Of a stretch of DNA of 64,000 bases, positions 50,609-59,417 are shown piece by piece; position 1 is the first letter of the stretch; each line of letters opens with the position of its first letter. Where the stretch lies: assembly GCF_014195585.1 (NCBI RefSeq), contig NZ_JACICA010000002.1, positions 1 to 64,000 on the forward strand, given 5' to 3'. The notes below the pieces were generated by a model. The model ran no database searches, was not told where the DNA came from, and saw only the letters and a list, made by a program, of their open reading frames with translations. This DNA is from Alloprevotella rava. Lineage in GTDB: Bacteria > Bacteroidota > Bacteroidia > Bacteroidales > Bacteroidaceae. The position numbers and the translations under genes are program-made.

Positions 50609-52192
50609 TTATCTGTCGCCATTTGAATGACGATCGAAGTTCTTACGGCCGCCGAAGCTCTTACCTCCTTTGCCTCTGGGACGATCTCCTTGTTCGTTGC
50701 GGTCGTTGAATCTTCCGCCTTTGCGGTCGCCAAAGTTGCCACGGTCTCCAAACTTACCACCCTTGCGCTCACCAAAGTTGTTGCGATCGCCGAACTTACC
50801 ACTCTTACGGTCGCCAAAGTTGCGGCGCGGGCGATCGGTTTCTCCGTCTTCTCCGCGGTGTTTGCGGCCGTAGACACGTTCAAATTCGCGGTGTTTGTTA
50901 CGCAGTTGGATAAACTCGCGGTCTTCTTCAGTCTGTTCGCGGCTGTCGTCGTCGAAGCGGCGGTGGAAATCCTCACGGAACTGGCGTCCTTTGCGGTGCT
51001 CAGCATTACGCTGGCGATCCTCCGAGGTTTTTATTTCTCCGCCGGCGGCGCGGAACTTTTCGATTTTCCCGTCGAACATTTGGTATTTGCGGAACTCGCA
51101 ATCCAGCGAACCATTGTAGAGCTGAATCTTCGTACTGGGACGCAATCCAATACTATCGAAAAGCTCCTGCTTGCTACTGATAATCCATGCTTCGTTACCT
51201 TTGAACTCATGCTTAAGGCGTTCGCCGATGGCTTTGTACAGTCCTAAAATATCGGCCGGTTGCAAACGCTCACCATAAGGCGGGTTGGTCACAATGATGG
51301 CCTTATTCTCCGGTTGGGTAAACTTACGGAAGTCCTGCTGGCAGAACTCTACCACATCGCTTACACCAGCTTGTTTGGCATTGGCCATCGCCCCTTCGAG
51401 AGTAGGACGATTGATGTCGTAGGCGTAAATCTTATGGTTGAATTCACGTTCAGCCGAGTCGTCGTTATATATACGATCGAGCAAATCGCGGTCAAAGTCT
51501 TTCCATTTCTCGAAGCCGAAACTCTTACGGAAGATACCGGGATAGATATTGCGCGCCATGAGAGCGGCTTCGATAGCTATAGTGCCCGAACCGCAGAAAG
51601 GGTCGATCAAATCGCTTTCCATATCCCATCCACTCAACTTAATGAGGCCGGCAGCCAACACTTCGCTGATCGGAGCATCACAAGAAGCCACGCGATAGCC
51701 ACGCAGGTGAAGACTCTCGCCGCTCGCATCGAGCGAGAGCGTACATTGGTCTTCAGCGATGTGCATATTCAGCTTGATGTCGGGATTTGTCACACTAATG
51801 TTCGGACGTTTGCCCTCTTTCTCGCGGAAATAGTCCACAATGGCGTCCTTCACCTTATAGGCAACAAACTTGGAGTTGCGGAACTCCTGAGAATAGACCA
51901 CCGAATCGACGGCGAAAGTAGTGTTCAAATCGAGATAGTTAGCCCATTCGATGGACTTCACTGCCTCGTAGACAGCTTCTGCATCAAGAGCCTTGAAATG
52001 CTTGATTGGTTTGAGCACTCGGATAGCTGTGCGAAGGCAGAAGTTTGCTCGATAGAGCATTTCCTTGTTTCCAGAAAACGACACCATACGACGCCCAATC
52101 TGTATGTCGTTAGCACCGAGTTCGGTGAGTTCTTGAGCCAAGACTTCTTCCAGTCCTTGAAAGGTTTTGGCAATGAGTTCGAATTCTTCCAT
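50609..52192 (-). CDS. THUMP-domain 23S rRNA/RNA methyltransferase (RlmL-like) with FGDRK-repeat tail
   Basis: A 527-residue SAM-dependent RNA methyltransferase like the N-terminal half of RlmL (guanine N2). MEEFELIAKTFQGLEEVLAQEL, THUMP domain (about 45-160), SAM motif DPFCGSGTIAIEAALMA near 195 and catalytic TNPPYGER near 300. From about residue 385 the protein is hydrophilic and charged. The last 70 residues are near-tandem repeats of FGDRKxGKFGDRxN, an RGG/RNA-helicase-like basic disordered tail ending GGKSFGGRKNFDRHSNGDR. The start at 52192 is set by the family N-terminus; the longer frame includes relic DNA. Confidence 0.88.
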   Translation of the reverse strand: MEEFELIAKTFQGLEEVLAQELTELGANDIQIGRRMVSFSGNKEMLYRANFCLRTAIRVLKPIKHFKALDAEAVYEAVKSIEWANYLDLNTTFAVDSVVYSQEFRNSKFVAYKVKDAIVDYFREKEGKRPNISVTNPDIKLNMHIAEDQCTLSLDASGESLHLRGYRVASCDAPISEVLAAGLIKLSGWDMESDLIDPFCGSGTIAIEAALMARNIYPGIFRKSFGFEKWKDFDRDLLDRIYNDDSAEREFNHKIYAYDINRPTLEGAMANAKQAGVSDVVEFCQQDFRKFTQPENKAIIVTNPPYGERLQPADILGLYKAIGERLKHEFKGNEAWIISSKQELFDSIGLRPSTKIQLYNGSLDCEFRKYQMFDGKIEKFRAAGGEIKTSEDRQRNAEHRKGRQFREDFHRRFDDDSREQTEEDREFIQLRNKHREFERVYGRKHRGEDGETDRPRRNFGDRKSGKFGDRNNFGERKGGKFGDRGNFGDRKGGRFNDRNEQGDRPRGKGGKSFGGRKNFDRHSNGDR

Positions 52193-52268
52193 AAAGTCAG
52201 CCTCGCTGTTGGAGGTTAGAAGCGTAAGTGTATGTATTTTATTGATTAAAAAAACTTTTCTTTTATGC

Positions 52269-52470
52269 TCAGATATAAAGAGCCTCAACATCGGTAGCCA
52301 AAGCGGTGCGCACTTCGAGGGAGATGCGAAATCTGGCATTGAGCAATGTCGAGGGTATATTTGTGAGAGTTATCATCGCCATACCGATGCTGATGAAAGA
52401 GACCTTTCATCTGACCCACATCTGCAAGACGCGCCACAGTTTGCTGAAACTGTTCAGTAAAATTATCCAA
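52269..52470 (-). pseudogene. Relic of a serine O-acetyltransferase gene (N-terminal pieces)
   Basis: Between the methyltransferase and rpsT. On the minus strand one frame reads NFTEQFQQTVARLADV and GLFHQHRYGDDN, like the N-terminus of Bacteroidetes serine acetyltransferases. After a frame change the DNA reads NARFRISLEVRTALATDVEALYI and stops, like the segment that precedes the hexapeptide-repeat domain. The intervening residues and the whole catalytic domain are missing. No intact copy is seen in the window. The match is from remembered family patterns. The rest of 52193-52598 shows nothing else. Confidence 0.42.
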
Positions 52471-52598
52471 TGTAGATTTGATAATAGTTAATTAAACTAT
52501 TGCAAAGATAATGAAATTTTGAATCTCGAAAGATATAGAAACAAAAAAGCTGAACCTCATTGAGATTCAGCCTTATTTATCTTATGTGCGTAAGTTGC

Positions 52599-52853
52599 TT
52601 ATGCCAATGCATTCACGTGTTTAGCAATGCCACTCTTAAGGTTGGCAGCTTTCTTCTTGTGAATAATGTTACGCTTAGCAAGCTTGTCCAGCATCTTCTG
52701 TACTTTTGGCAGAAGTTCTGTAGCAGCTGCTTTATCCGTAGTGGCGCGGAGCTTGCGAACAGCATTACGCATTGTCTTAGCGTAATAGCGGTTGTGCAAT
52801 CTGCGAGTCGCCGTCTGACGAATTCTCTTAACAGATGATTTGTGGTTTGCCAT
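52599..52853 (-). CDS. rpsT: 30S ribosomal protein S20
   Basis: 84 residues, lysine/arginine-rich and fully helical: [69 protein letters not shown]. It binds 16S rRNA early in 30S assembly. It is 22 bases downstream of tRNA-Glu on the same strand, so it is probably in the same transcript. Confidence 0.96.
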   Translation of the reverse strand: MANHKSSVKRIRQTATRRLHNRYYAKTMRNAVRKLRATTDKAAATELLPKVQKMLDKLAKRNIIHKKKAANLKSGIAKHVNALA

Positions 52854-52875
52854 TTTATATTATTCTTTTTAATTG

Positions 52876-52947
52876 TAGCCTATAGCAGAGTCGAACTGCT
52901 CTTTAGAGAATGAAAATCTCTCGTCCTAACCGATAGACGAATAGGCC
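52876..52947 (-). tRNA. tRNA-Glu (anticodon UUC)
   Basis: Minus strand cloverleaf of 72 nt: acceptor GGCCTAT pairs with ATAGGCT (first pair G-U), D arm around GTCTATCGGTTAGGAC, anticodon stem AGAGA/TCTCT with loop TTTTCAT giving UUC, T arm GAGCAGTTCGACTCTGC, discriminator A. CCA is not encoded. Confidence 0.92.
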
Positions 52948-53015
52948 TGCCTGCAACCTTTGCCTTTCAAGTGCTCCCGACTATCGTCGAACGCCCCGCG
53001 GCTGAATTGCGAGTG

Positions 53016-53023
53016 CAAAAGTA
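53016..53023 (-). promoter_or_regulatory. -7 box of the tRNA-Glu-rpsT promoter
   Basis: Minus strand TACTTTTG matches TAnnTTTG, 69 bases before the tRNA 5' end. Confidence 0.5.
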
Positions 53024-53130
53024 CAGCAAAGTTTTTAATGCACCAAACATTTCTCCTACTTTTTTCGATTTTTTTCTTTCTCCCGCCCCTTTACTCCCAT
53101 TTTCGCTACTATCACCTACCATTTTCTTTG

Positions 53131-53138
53131 TATTTTTG
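53131..53138 (+). promoter_or_regulatory. -7 box of the recO promoter
   Basis: TATTTTTG matches TAnnTTTG. It would give a leader of about 130 bases before recO. It is divergent from the tRNA promoter; 52948-53272 holds these two promoters and nothing else that I can see. Confidence 0.45.
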
Positions 53139-53272
53139 CCGCGAAAGCAGAAGGTGCTCACCTTGTGGCTCTTCTTGCTCGATTCTCGAACTTGACGGGC
53201 CAGCCGGCCCTCTCCGAAAACCTCTCTCCTAAACAGAGCTGCTCTCTCATTAATCTCACACTCCCTTCCCCT

Positions 53273-53983
53273 ATGCGCGCCATCATACTCAACACTATTA
53301 AATATTCCGATAAAGACCTTATCGTTGAACTGCTCACGGAAAAGGACGGATGCCTTTCCTTTATGCAACGCATCAGTACTTCCAAACGGGCAAAGATTCG
53401 GACGGCGTGGTTTCAGCCGTTGGCGCGGCTCGACATAGACTACGACGACCGACCGGCACACAAACTGAAACGCCTCACAACTGCACAACCACTGCCGCTG
53501 CTCACTATTCCCTACGAGCCGGCAAAGACGACGATGGCGCTTTTCTTAGCCGAATTCCTCCGCGTCACTATGCGGAGCGAACCGGCATCACCGCTGCTAT
53601 TCGACTATGTTTGGAACAGCATAGAATGGTTGGACACTTGCCGAGAGTCGTTTGCTAACTTCCACCTTGTTTTCCTACTCCATCTGGCGCGCTTCTTTGG
53701 CTTCGAGCCCAATTTGGAGACGCCATCGCCCAACTGCTACTTCGACCTCGAGAGCGGAACGTTCACTATGGTGCGCCCGCTGCATCCCAACGTGCTATTG
53801 CCCGAAGAGGCGCAACTGCTACCTACATTGATGCGTATGAATCTGGCTACGATGCACCTCTTCAAACTCTCGGGCGAACAACGCTCGCAGCTGCTCCGCT
53901 TCATGAATAATTACTACAAACTGCACATCCCTAACTTTGCCGAACTCAAATCGCTGAAAGTTTTGCAGGAGGTGTTTGCGTAG
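53273..53983 (+). CDS. recO: DNA repair protein RecO
   Basis: A 236-residue recombination mediator that helps load RecA on SSB-coated DNA. N-terminal OB fold (MRAIILNTIKYSDKDLIVELLTE, CLSFMQRISTSKRAKIRTAW) and a helical C-terminal domain (FLAEFLRVTMRSE, FANFHLVFLLHLARFFGFEPN). The zinc-binding cysteines of some RecO proteins are absent, as is usual in this phylum. The start was chosen at the OB fold; an upstream in-frame ATG adds 36 residues of leader-like sequence. Confidence 0.9.
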   Translation: MRAIILNTIKYSDKDLIVELLTEKDGCLSFMQRISTSKRAKIRTAWFQPLARLDIDYDDRPAHKLKRLTTAQPLPLLTIPYEPAKTTMALFLAEFLRVTMRSEPASPLLFDYVWNSIEWLDTCRESFANFHLVFLLHLARFFGFEPNLETPSPNCYFDLESGTFTMVRPLHPNVLLPEEAQLLPTLMRMNLATMHLFKLSGEQRSQLLRFMNNYYKLHIPNFAELKSLKVLQEVFA

Positions 53984-54571
53984 GTTTTCATCCTGTCTCT
54001 TCTTCCGTGTCACTATTCTTGACAGTGACAGTTGCGCAAGGAGATGTTAAAGAAGCTTTCCTCTTCTCCGCTTCCCTGCTTTTCTTCACCATCCAAAGCA
54101 GCCAATTGCTGCTTTTGCGGGAGAAAATCCCGAAAAAGTGGGTTTCCGATGCTGATTCCCTCCTTTTTAGTCGTCATTTTCCTTATTCCGTCATCTGGCA
54201 TCCTTATTGTGTCGGCCGACAGCCTTATTGCGTTGGAGAATATCCTTATAGGAATCACGCCTATACCCTGCAAAAGCATCTTTTTCCTTATTCTGCTCAT
54301 TTTTTTATTCTGCGCTTTCTTCCACCGAAAGGCTTCGCGCTGGATTTCGCGCGATTCTCAGGGCTGTAGAATGAGTGTTTCCTTGACAAAGTAGGAGAAA
54401 ACGATTCTTCTGAAAATATTGCCCACGAATGAACACAAAGCCGGCGAAAGTTTCACGAAGACAGAAGACGACAAGTCTATTTGCCCTTAAAATTTGCACA
54501 TTAAAGTCATCGTTTGTAACTTTGGCAACAAGAAATATAACTCCTAAAAATCAGCTAACTACAAGCACACT
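53984..54571. other. Non-coding gap after recO
   Basis: Contains a 7-bp TGTCACT/AGTGACA hairpin (54008-54030), family B copy B6, and a -7 box TAACTTTG at 54517-54524 for the next gene. The TGTCAC/GTGACA half-sites in front of B6 could be a decayed family A part; this is weak. Confidence 0.4.
54181..54255. repeat. Family B repeat, copy B6
   Basis: CCTTATTCCGTCATCTGGCA, TCCTTATTGTGTCGGCCGAC, AGCCTTATTGCGTTGGAGAA, TATCCTTATAGG. It lies in the opposite orientation to B1 and shares with it the CAATAAGG...ATATTCTCCA(G/A)CG segment. Confidence 0.8.
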
Positions 54572-56551
54572 ATGACACAGCTCAAAACATGGGGTCTGCT
54601 TCTGGCTCTTACCGTAAGCCTCACGGCCTCGGCTCGAAAAGTGAAAGTAAACGTACAACAACCCGGTACGCTGGAACAGCAACTACCGCCTAAAGTTCGT
54701 AAGTCGCTCACAGAGCTAACGCTCCGCGGCTCGCTCAATGGTGCCGACTGGCATTTTCTCCGCTCGCTGATGGGTATCAGTCGCGACACAACAGCCGTGG
54801 ACGGAAAACTTCAGCGTTTGGATCTCAGCGATGCCACGTTGCATAAAAGTACAGACGCATTCCTCTTCAATTATCAGATTAAGGCCGACTCCATCCTGCC
54901 GCAATGGGCTTTTTATCGCTGCAAGGTGGGAGAAGTTATCCTTCCGCGCGCACTTCATTTGATTGATTCCAATGCTTTCCGCGAAGCACGCATTCGCCGC
55001 GTAGTCCTTCCCGAAAAAGTATCTATCAATGAAGATGCCTTTACCGATTGTTCGGAATTGGAGGACATCTGTTTTCCGAAAACATTGGGTAGCTTGTCTT
55101 CAAACGCCATCGTAGGTTGCGAAAAACTACAAACAGTACGAATGAACAGCGTCCTCTTCATCAGCGGTGGTGGCTCTATCCGAGATTGTAGCAACTTGCG
55201 CAAGATTGAAATCAATGGCACACTGGGACATATAGATGGTTGGCAAACTTTCTCAAAGCTCCCCAAACTCACGGAGATTGTCTTCAACGGCCCTGTGCTT
55301 TCCACAGGAGGGAGCAAAGAATGGTTGAGCGAATGCCCCGCACTTCAGCAAATCACCTTCAACGGCCCTGTACTTTCAACAGCCTTCGCGGGTATTGCTG
55401 ATCTCCCCAACTTTCACAACTATGTTTCTCTCCCCAACCAAGTGTTTTTAAGCAACTCGGAATGGGTGAAAGGAATCCCCGAAAAAGGACCTTATACAGA
55501 AGAAACTTTCAAGGCTTTCCGACAATTGCAGCAGAGCTTTGAGGCCTTCCCCGACTTTCACAGCGAGGATCAAACTTTTGTCACCTCCGCCATCTTGAAT
55601 AACTTTCTTGCTACCTCTGCTATCCTACACGACAAAGCAGGTCTATTGAAATATGGACAACTCATCTTAGAAAGCAGACCGAGAAAACTATATCGTCTCC
55701 TTTGCGATAGTATCTTTAACGATTTTGCAGGCCAATCCGATTTTGAGGCTCTCAAAGAAAAGTCACGGCTATTTGGCGATTACATTTATATTCTCAAGAC
55801 TTCTCCACAATACGAACGTTCGGAACAGACGCAACAGGCCTTTACCTATGCGTTCGACTCTCCCATTCTGAAAAAGGTGCGTGAAGAACTCAAGCTGGAC
55901 AGCATCGCTGGCAACGGAGATGAGATCAGCCGCATCAAGCGCGTGATGTATTGGCTCCACGATGCTATCCCACACGATGGTTCGTCCAGTTGGCCACAAT
56001 GCAAGTATAACGCACTCGACCTTTTCCGCAACGCTCAGAAGAACAAGCGCAGATACAACTGCCGGTTTCTGGCAGAAATGCTAACCGACTGCTATCTGGC
56101 TCTTGGCTACCCTGCTCGCTTCATCACGTGCGAAAGTAAAGAAATAGGAGATCCCGATTGCCATGTCATAGTAATGGTATGGAGCAAGACTCTCAATAAG
56201 TGGGTTTGGATGGATCCCAGCTTTGCCGCTTATGTGACGGACGAAAACGGCACATTGCTCCATCCTGGCGAAGTGCGCGAACGGCTCATTGATGGCCGCC
56301 CGTTGGTGCTCAATCCGGATGCAAATTGGAACCACAAATCGAAACAAACCAAGGAAGAATACATTGATAGGTATATGGCCAAGAACCTTTATACCATTCA
56401 GTCGCACCTTACCAATCGGCCAGAGATAGAGAATGACGAAAATTTCTACCAAGACGTGATCACCCTCATAGGAAAAGGTGTCACCTACAAAGGAGGCGGC
56501 CGCACCACTTCCGACGACCAATATTTCTGGCAAGCCCCAAAACTGCCGTAA
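54572..56551 (+). CDS. Secreted BspA-like leucine-rich/transglutaminase-like protein
   Basis: 659 residues with a signal peptide (LLLALTVSLTASA). Residues 50-310 are BspA/TpLRR-type repeats (LQRLDLSDATLHKSTDAF, IDSNAFREARIRRVVLPEKV, LRKIEINGTLGHIDGW, LTEIVFNGPVLSTGG). A C-terminal transglutaminase-like cysteine-peptidase fold follows, with Cys in RYNCRFLAEMLTDCYLALGYPAR (about 495), His in DPDCHVIVMVW (about 530) and Asp in WVWMDPSFAAYV (about 547), the Cys-His-Asp order of the superfamily. Joining a surface-binding repeat to this fold suggests a peptidase or cross-linking enzyme at the cell surface. Its own promoter and terminator imply a single-gene unit. Confidence 0.8.
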   Translation: MTQLKTWGLLLALTVSLTASARKVKVNVQQPGTLEQQLPPKVRKSLTELTLRGSLNGADWHFLRSLMGISRDTTAVDGKLQRLDLSDATLHKSTDAFLFNYQIKADSILPQWAFYRCKVGEVILPRALHLIDSNAFREARIRRVVLPEKVSINEDAFTDCSELEDICFPKTLGSLSSNAIVGCEKLQTVRMNSVLFISGGGSIRDCSNLRKIEINGTLGHIDGWQTFSKLPKLTEIVFNGPVLSTGGSKEWLSECPALQQITFNGPVLSTAFAGIADLPNFHNYVSLPNQVFLSNSEWVKGIPEKGPYTEETFKAFRQLQQSFEAFPDFHSEDQTFVTSAILNNFLATSAILHDKAGLLKYGQLILESRPRKLYRLLCDSIFNDFAGQSDFEALKEKSRLFGDYIYILKTSPQYERSEQTQQAFTYAFDSPILKKVREELKLDSIAGNGDEISRIKRVMYWLHDAIPHDGSSSWPQCKYNALDLFRNAQKNKRRYNCRFLAEMLTDCYLALGYPARFITCESKEIGDPDCHVIVMVWSKTLNKWVWMDPSFAAYVTDENGTLLHPGEVRERLIDGRPLVLNPDANWNHKSKQTKEEYIDRYMAKNLYTIQSHLTNRPEIENDENFYQDVITLIGKGVTYKGGGRTTSDDQYFWQAPKLP

Positions 56552-56581
56552 CAGGTACTATCGAGAGATATAAATAAGAAG

Positions 56582-56619
56582 AGAGCCGAAACACAGTTAC
56601 AAAAACTTGTTTCGGCTCT
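56582..56619. terminator. Convergent terminator
   Basis: AGAGCCGAAACA pairs exactly with TGTTTCGGCTCT (12 bp, 14-base loop). It lies between the convergent transglutaminase-like and DUF5686 genes and could serve both. Confidence 0.7.
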
Positions 56620-56639
56620 TTAGGTGAAGAAGCGTGACC

Positions 56640-59234
56640 TTAGAATGTCACGCGAAACATTCCGCGTATGCCCCATTTGCGCTTGGCGGGGAGATTCTCC
56701 GTATATGTGACACGACGGACATATTCGATGTGGAAAATCTTGAAAATATTGTGAATACCAGCCACTATTTCCACATAGGGCTTTTTCTTATCCATCGCGT
56801 GGGAGAGATAACGGAATGAACCGTCAGCTTGGAACTCGCCTGGGAAATAGAAGAGGCGCGCATCGGCAGCATTCTTGGCGAGGAGCGGATTATTCTTATC
56901 GGTCAAATCGCCCCAAAGAACGTTGCAGCCAAAGCTTTCGCGCCATTTGAGTTTTTTGAGCAACGGAATGCGATTAAAGAGCTTTCCGTTGAGATCCCAA
57001 GAGGCGAAAAGCGAAGCATAACGGTCGTTGAGGAATTCCATATTGTCGATCAAACTAAACATCTCGTCCTGCGAGATATAAGAGAGATTGGCAGCGGGCA
57101 TAATGAGCAAGGGATAAGGCACTTTATTCCATTGAACGCCTGCCGAAAGGCGCGTGTCAATTTTTCCCCACGAATGGAGCCAAAAGCGTTTGTAAACGCT
57201 GGCTTCCGTGAAATTGTAAGCGTAATCTCCTCCGAGCAGATTCTTAAAACCCATGGTGTGGCTGACGCTAAAGACCGGGAAATCGAGACTGGGCGAATAG
57301 CGACGTTGCTTAGTATTGACCCATTTGGCACCTGGACTGTAGATAAAACTCAGCGTAGCATCGAGCGTGGTGAGCTTCTTCTGCCAATTCCCACCCAAAG
57401 AGGGCGCACCAGCGCCATTGAGGGGCTGATAGAAAAGTGCGGCTGTAGGCTCGTCCACCTCGTGGCGAAGCTGTGCCTTAAAGCGCAGGTTGTTCTCCCA
57501 CTCCCGATCGAAGACCAGCGTCCAGCGACAAAAGTACATCATGTGGTTCACCTTCGTCCATTTGAGGGAGGTGAAGACGTTGTCCTTATCTGTGGGCAAG
57601 AATTTGTCGGAGGGCGACATCACGTCGTTCGTGTAGTTGAGCGACAGGTTGCTCACGGGGAACTCTCGCGGCAGGTAGGCCTTTGGTAGGAAGCTATAAG
57701 TGATCTCTCCAGATCCCATAATGCGACGGTCCTTAAAGCCGTAAGCTGCATAGCCTTTCAGAAAGAGGTGCTTATTGAGGAAAGCTGTGGTTTGGGCTGA
57801 GCCGCGGAGGCGGAAACCATTGACAAAATTCTGGCTAAAAATGGTGTTGATAGGGCCAATATCTACTTTTGAACCTTTCTTTGGGTCGGTGGTGGTTTCC
57901 ACAAAGTTTTCGATAAATGCCTTTGCCACCCACAACACGGGCTTAAAGCCTTTCACCTGACTCAACTGCGTGACGAGTTGCTCCATCTTCCCCTCCGATT
58001 CCGTGAGCGGGTCACTGCGGTATTTGTCCCAAAAGGCATCATCCTTCATCAAGGCATCGGCGGCCAACTGCGTGTCGCCGCGAAACTTAAAAGTCTTTTC
58101 GGGAATTGGCTCAAAGGAGAAATTGCTGTACTCTGTCAGACGCTTCACCATAAACTTCTGGAAGAAGTTTACAACTTTTAGTTCAACGAGCATATCATCT
58201 CGAACGAGGACTTGTTCCCCTGTGGGCAACTGTTGGAACTGCTGAATGATGCGCATGTTCTCTACATAGTTGACGTCGCTGCGACCAGGAATACCCAGGT
58301 CGCACTTGACGACACGGTAAGAGGAGTCAGCGGCAATGAAGAGGGAGCCGCTGAAGCCGAAGTCCTGCGGATTGTTCGGCGTGAAGTTGACATGGATGGT
58401 TTTGATAGAGTCTACCATCACTGTATCTACTAAAAAATAGCGGTAGAAAGAGATGGCCGTCTTTGAAGATATAGGACTGGTGAACGGATACTGGAGCAAA
58501 CGCACGTCGTCTTCATAGATATTCACATCGGTGAAGCAGTCCTGAACGACAGTAGTAAAAATGTCGCCAGTATAAAAGAGATCGTTCAAACCCGTTGAGC
58601 GTTTACCTTTGATTATCGTCTTGCCGGAGCGCGGCGATTGCCGGAAGATTTCTTGCGACACCGTTTCGTCGACATTGATAGGCAAGATGAGTTTGCCGGT
58701 TTCATTATTGGTTTCTACATGGTCTTTGAGAAAAGGAAACTTCTTGAACTTCCCTTCTTGGAGAACCTTATCCGTGACGTCATTGAAAGCAAAGATGGTT
58801 TTGGAATACTTATCGATGCTGTAGAACGGATGCCGCTTGAGGTCGCTCTGCTTCTTGGCAGCGATGACTTTCCGCATGAGGTCGACCGCTGGATTCTTTT
58901 TGCGGCTGTAGCGCTGCTTTGTTCCCGTCACCGTAGCCTCTCCAAGCACTCCGTCCTCCCGCGCTTCGAGCTTCACATCGAGGACCTCGCCCGCTTTCAC
59001 CTTCAGAACGCGCGTTTTGTAGCCCACCAGGGAGAACGTGAGCTTGCTACCGTTGCGCGCCACAGAGTAATGGCCGTTGAAGTTTGTTTGCGTTCCGTGG
59101 TTTTTATCGAAGTAGACATTGACAAACGGGAGCTTGTCGCCCGTCTGTGCGTCCGTAACCGTGCCGCTGATAGTCTGCGCCACTGCGGTAAGTACTAAAA
59201 ACACCAGGAGAAGGAAGATAGAGAATCTTTTCAA
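56640..59234 (-). CDS. DUF5686 outer-membrane protein with carboxypeptidase-regulatory-like domain
   Basis: 864 residues. Signal peptide (FSIFLLLVFLVLTAVAQ), CarboxypepD_reg-like domain at about 20-100 (ISGTVTDAQTGDKLPFVNVYF, HYSVARNGSKLTFSLVGYKT), then the DUF5686 region with a predicted C-terminal barrel (KGYAAYGFKDRRIMGSGEITYSF, LNRIPLLKKLKWRESFGCNVLWG, WGIRGMFRVTF). The family is common in Bacteroidetes and its function is unknown. The DNA is of host-like composition. It seems monocistronic. Confidence 0.85.
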   Translation of the reverse strand: MKRFSIFLLLVFLVLTAVAQTISGTVTDAQTGDKLPFVNVYFDKNHGTQTNFNGHYSVARNGSKLTFSLVGYKTRVLKVKAGEVLDVKLEAREDGVLGEATVTGTKQRYSRKKNPAVDLMRKVIAAKKQSDLKRHPFYSIDKYSKTIFAFNDVTDKVLQEGKFKKFPFLKDHVETNNETGKLILPINVDETVSQEIFRQSPRSGKTIIKGKRSTGLNDLFYTGDIFTTVVQDCFTDVNIYEDDVRLLQYPFTSPISSKTAISFYRYFLVDTVMVDSIKTIHVNFTPNNPQDFGFSGSLFIAADSSYRVVKCDLGIPGRSDVNYVENMRIIQQFQQLPTGEQVLVRDDMLVELKVVNFFQKFMVKRLTEYSNFSFEPIPEKTFKFRGDTQLAADALMKDDAFWDKYRSDPLTESEGKMEQLVTQLSQVKGFKPVLWVAKAFIENFVETTTDPKKGSKVDIGPINTIFSQNFVNGFRLRGSAQTTAFLNKHLFLKGYAAYGFKDRRIMGSGEITYSFLPKAYLPREFPVSNLSLNYTNDVMSPSDKFLPTDKDNVFTSLKWTKVNHMMYFCRWTLVFDREWENNLRFKAQLRHEVDEPTAALFYQPLNGAGAPSLGGNWQKKLTTLDATLSFIYSPGAKWVNTKQRRYSPSLDFPVFSVSHTMGFKNLLGGDYAYNFTEASVYKRFWLHSWGKIDTRLSAGVQWNKVPYPLLIMPAANLSYISQDEMFSLIDNMEFLNDRYASLFASWDLNGKLFNRIPLLKKLKWRESFGCNVLWGDLTDKNNPLLAKNAADARLFYFPGEFQADGSFRYLSHAMDKKKPYVEIVAGIHNIFKIFHIEYVRRVTYTENLPAKRKWGIRGMFRVTF

Positions 59235-59417
59235 CTTGCTATTCGTTTATAAAAGAAAGATAGCATTTGACGAACCACGGCTATGCATCAACATCTTTAA
59301 TGCTATTGGCCCTTGGTGCGTCAAATGCTAAGGTCACATTAGGGAAATTATCGTGTCGTTACTCCCGCGGACGAACACCTCGAAACTGTCTTTGCCTATG
59401 AGGGAGAAAAGGCAGGA

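Noticed and set aside
53984-54571. A fourth A+B composite in front of the transglutaminase-like gene
   Set aside because: Only one TGTCACT/AGTGACA hairpin is present and spacing to B6 differs; too weak to count as family A.
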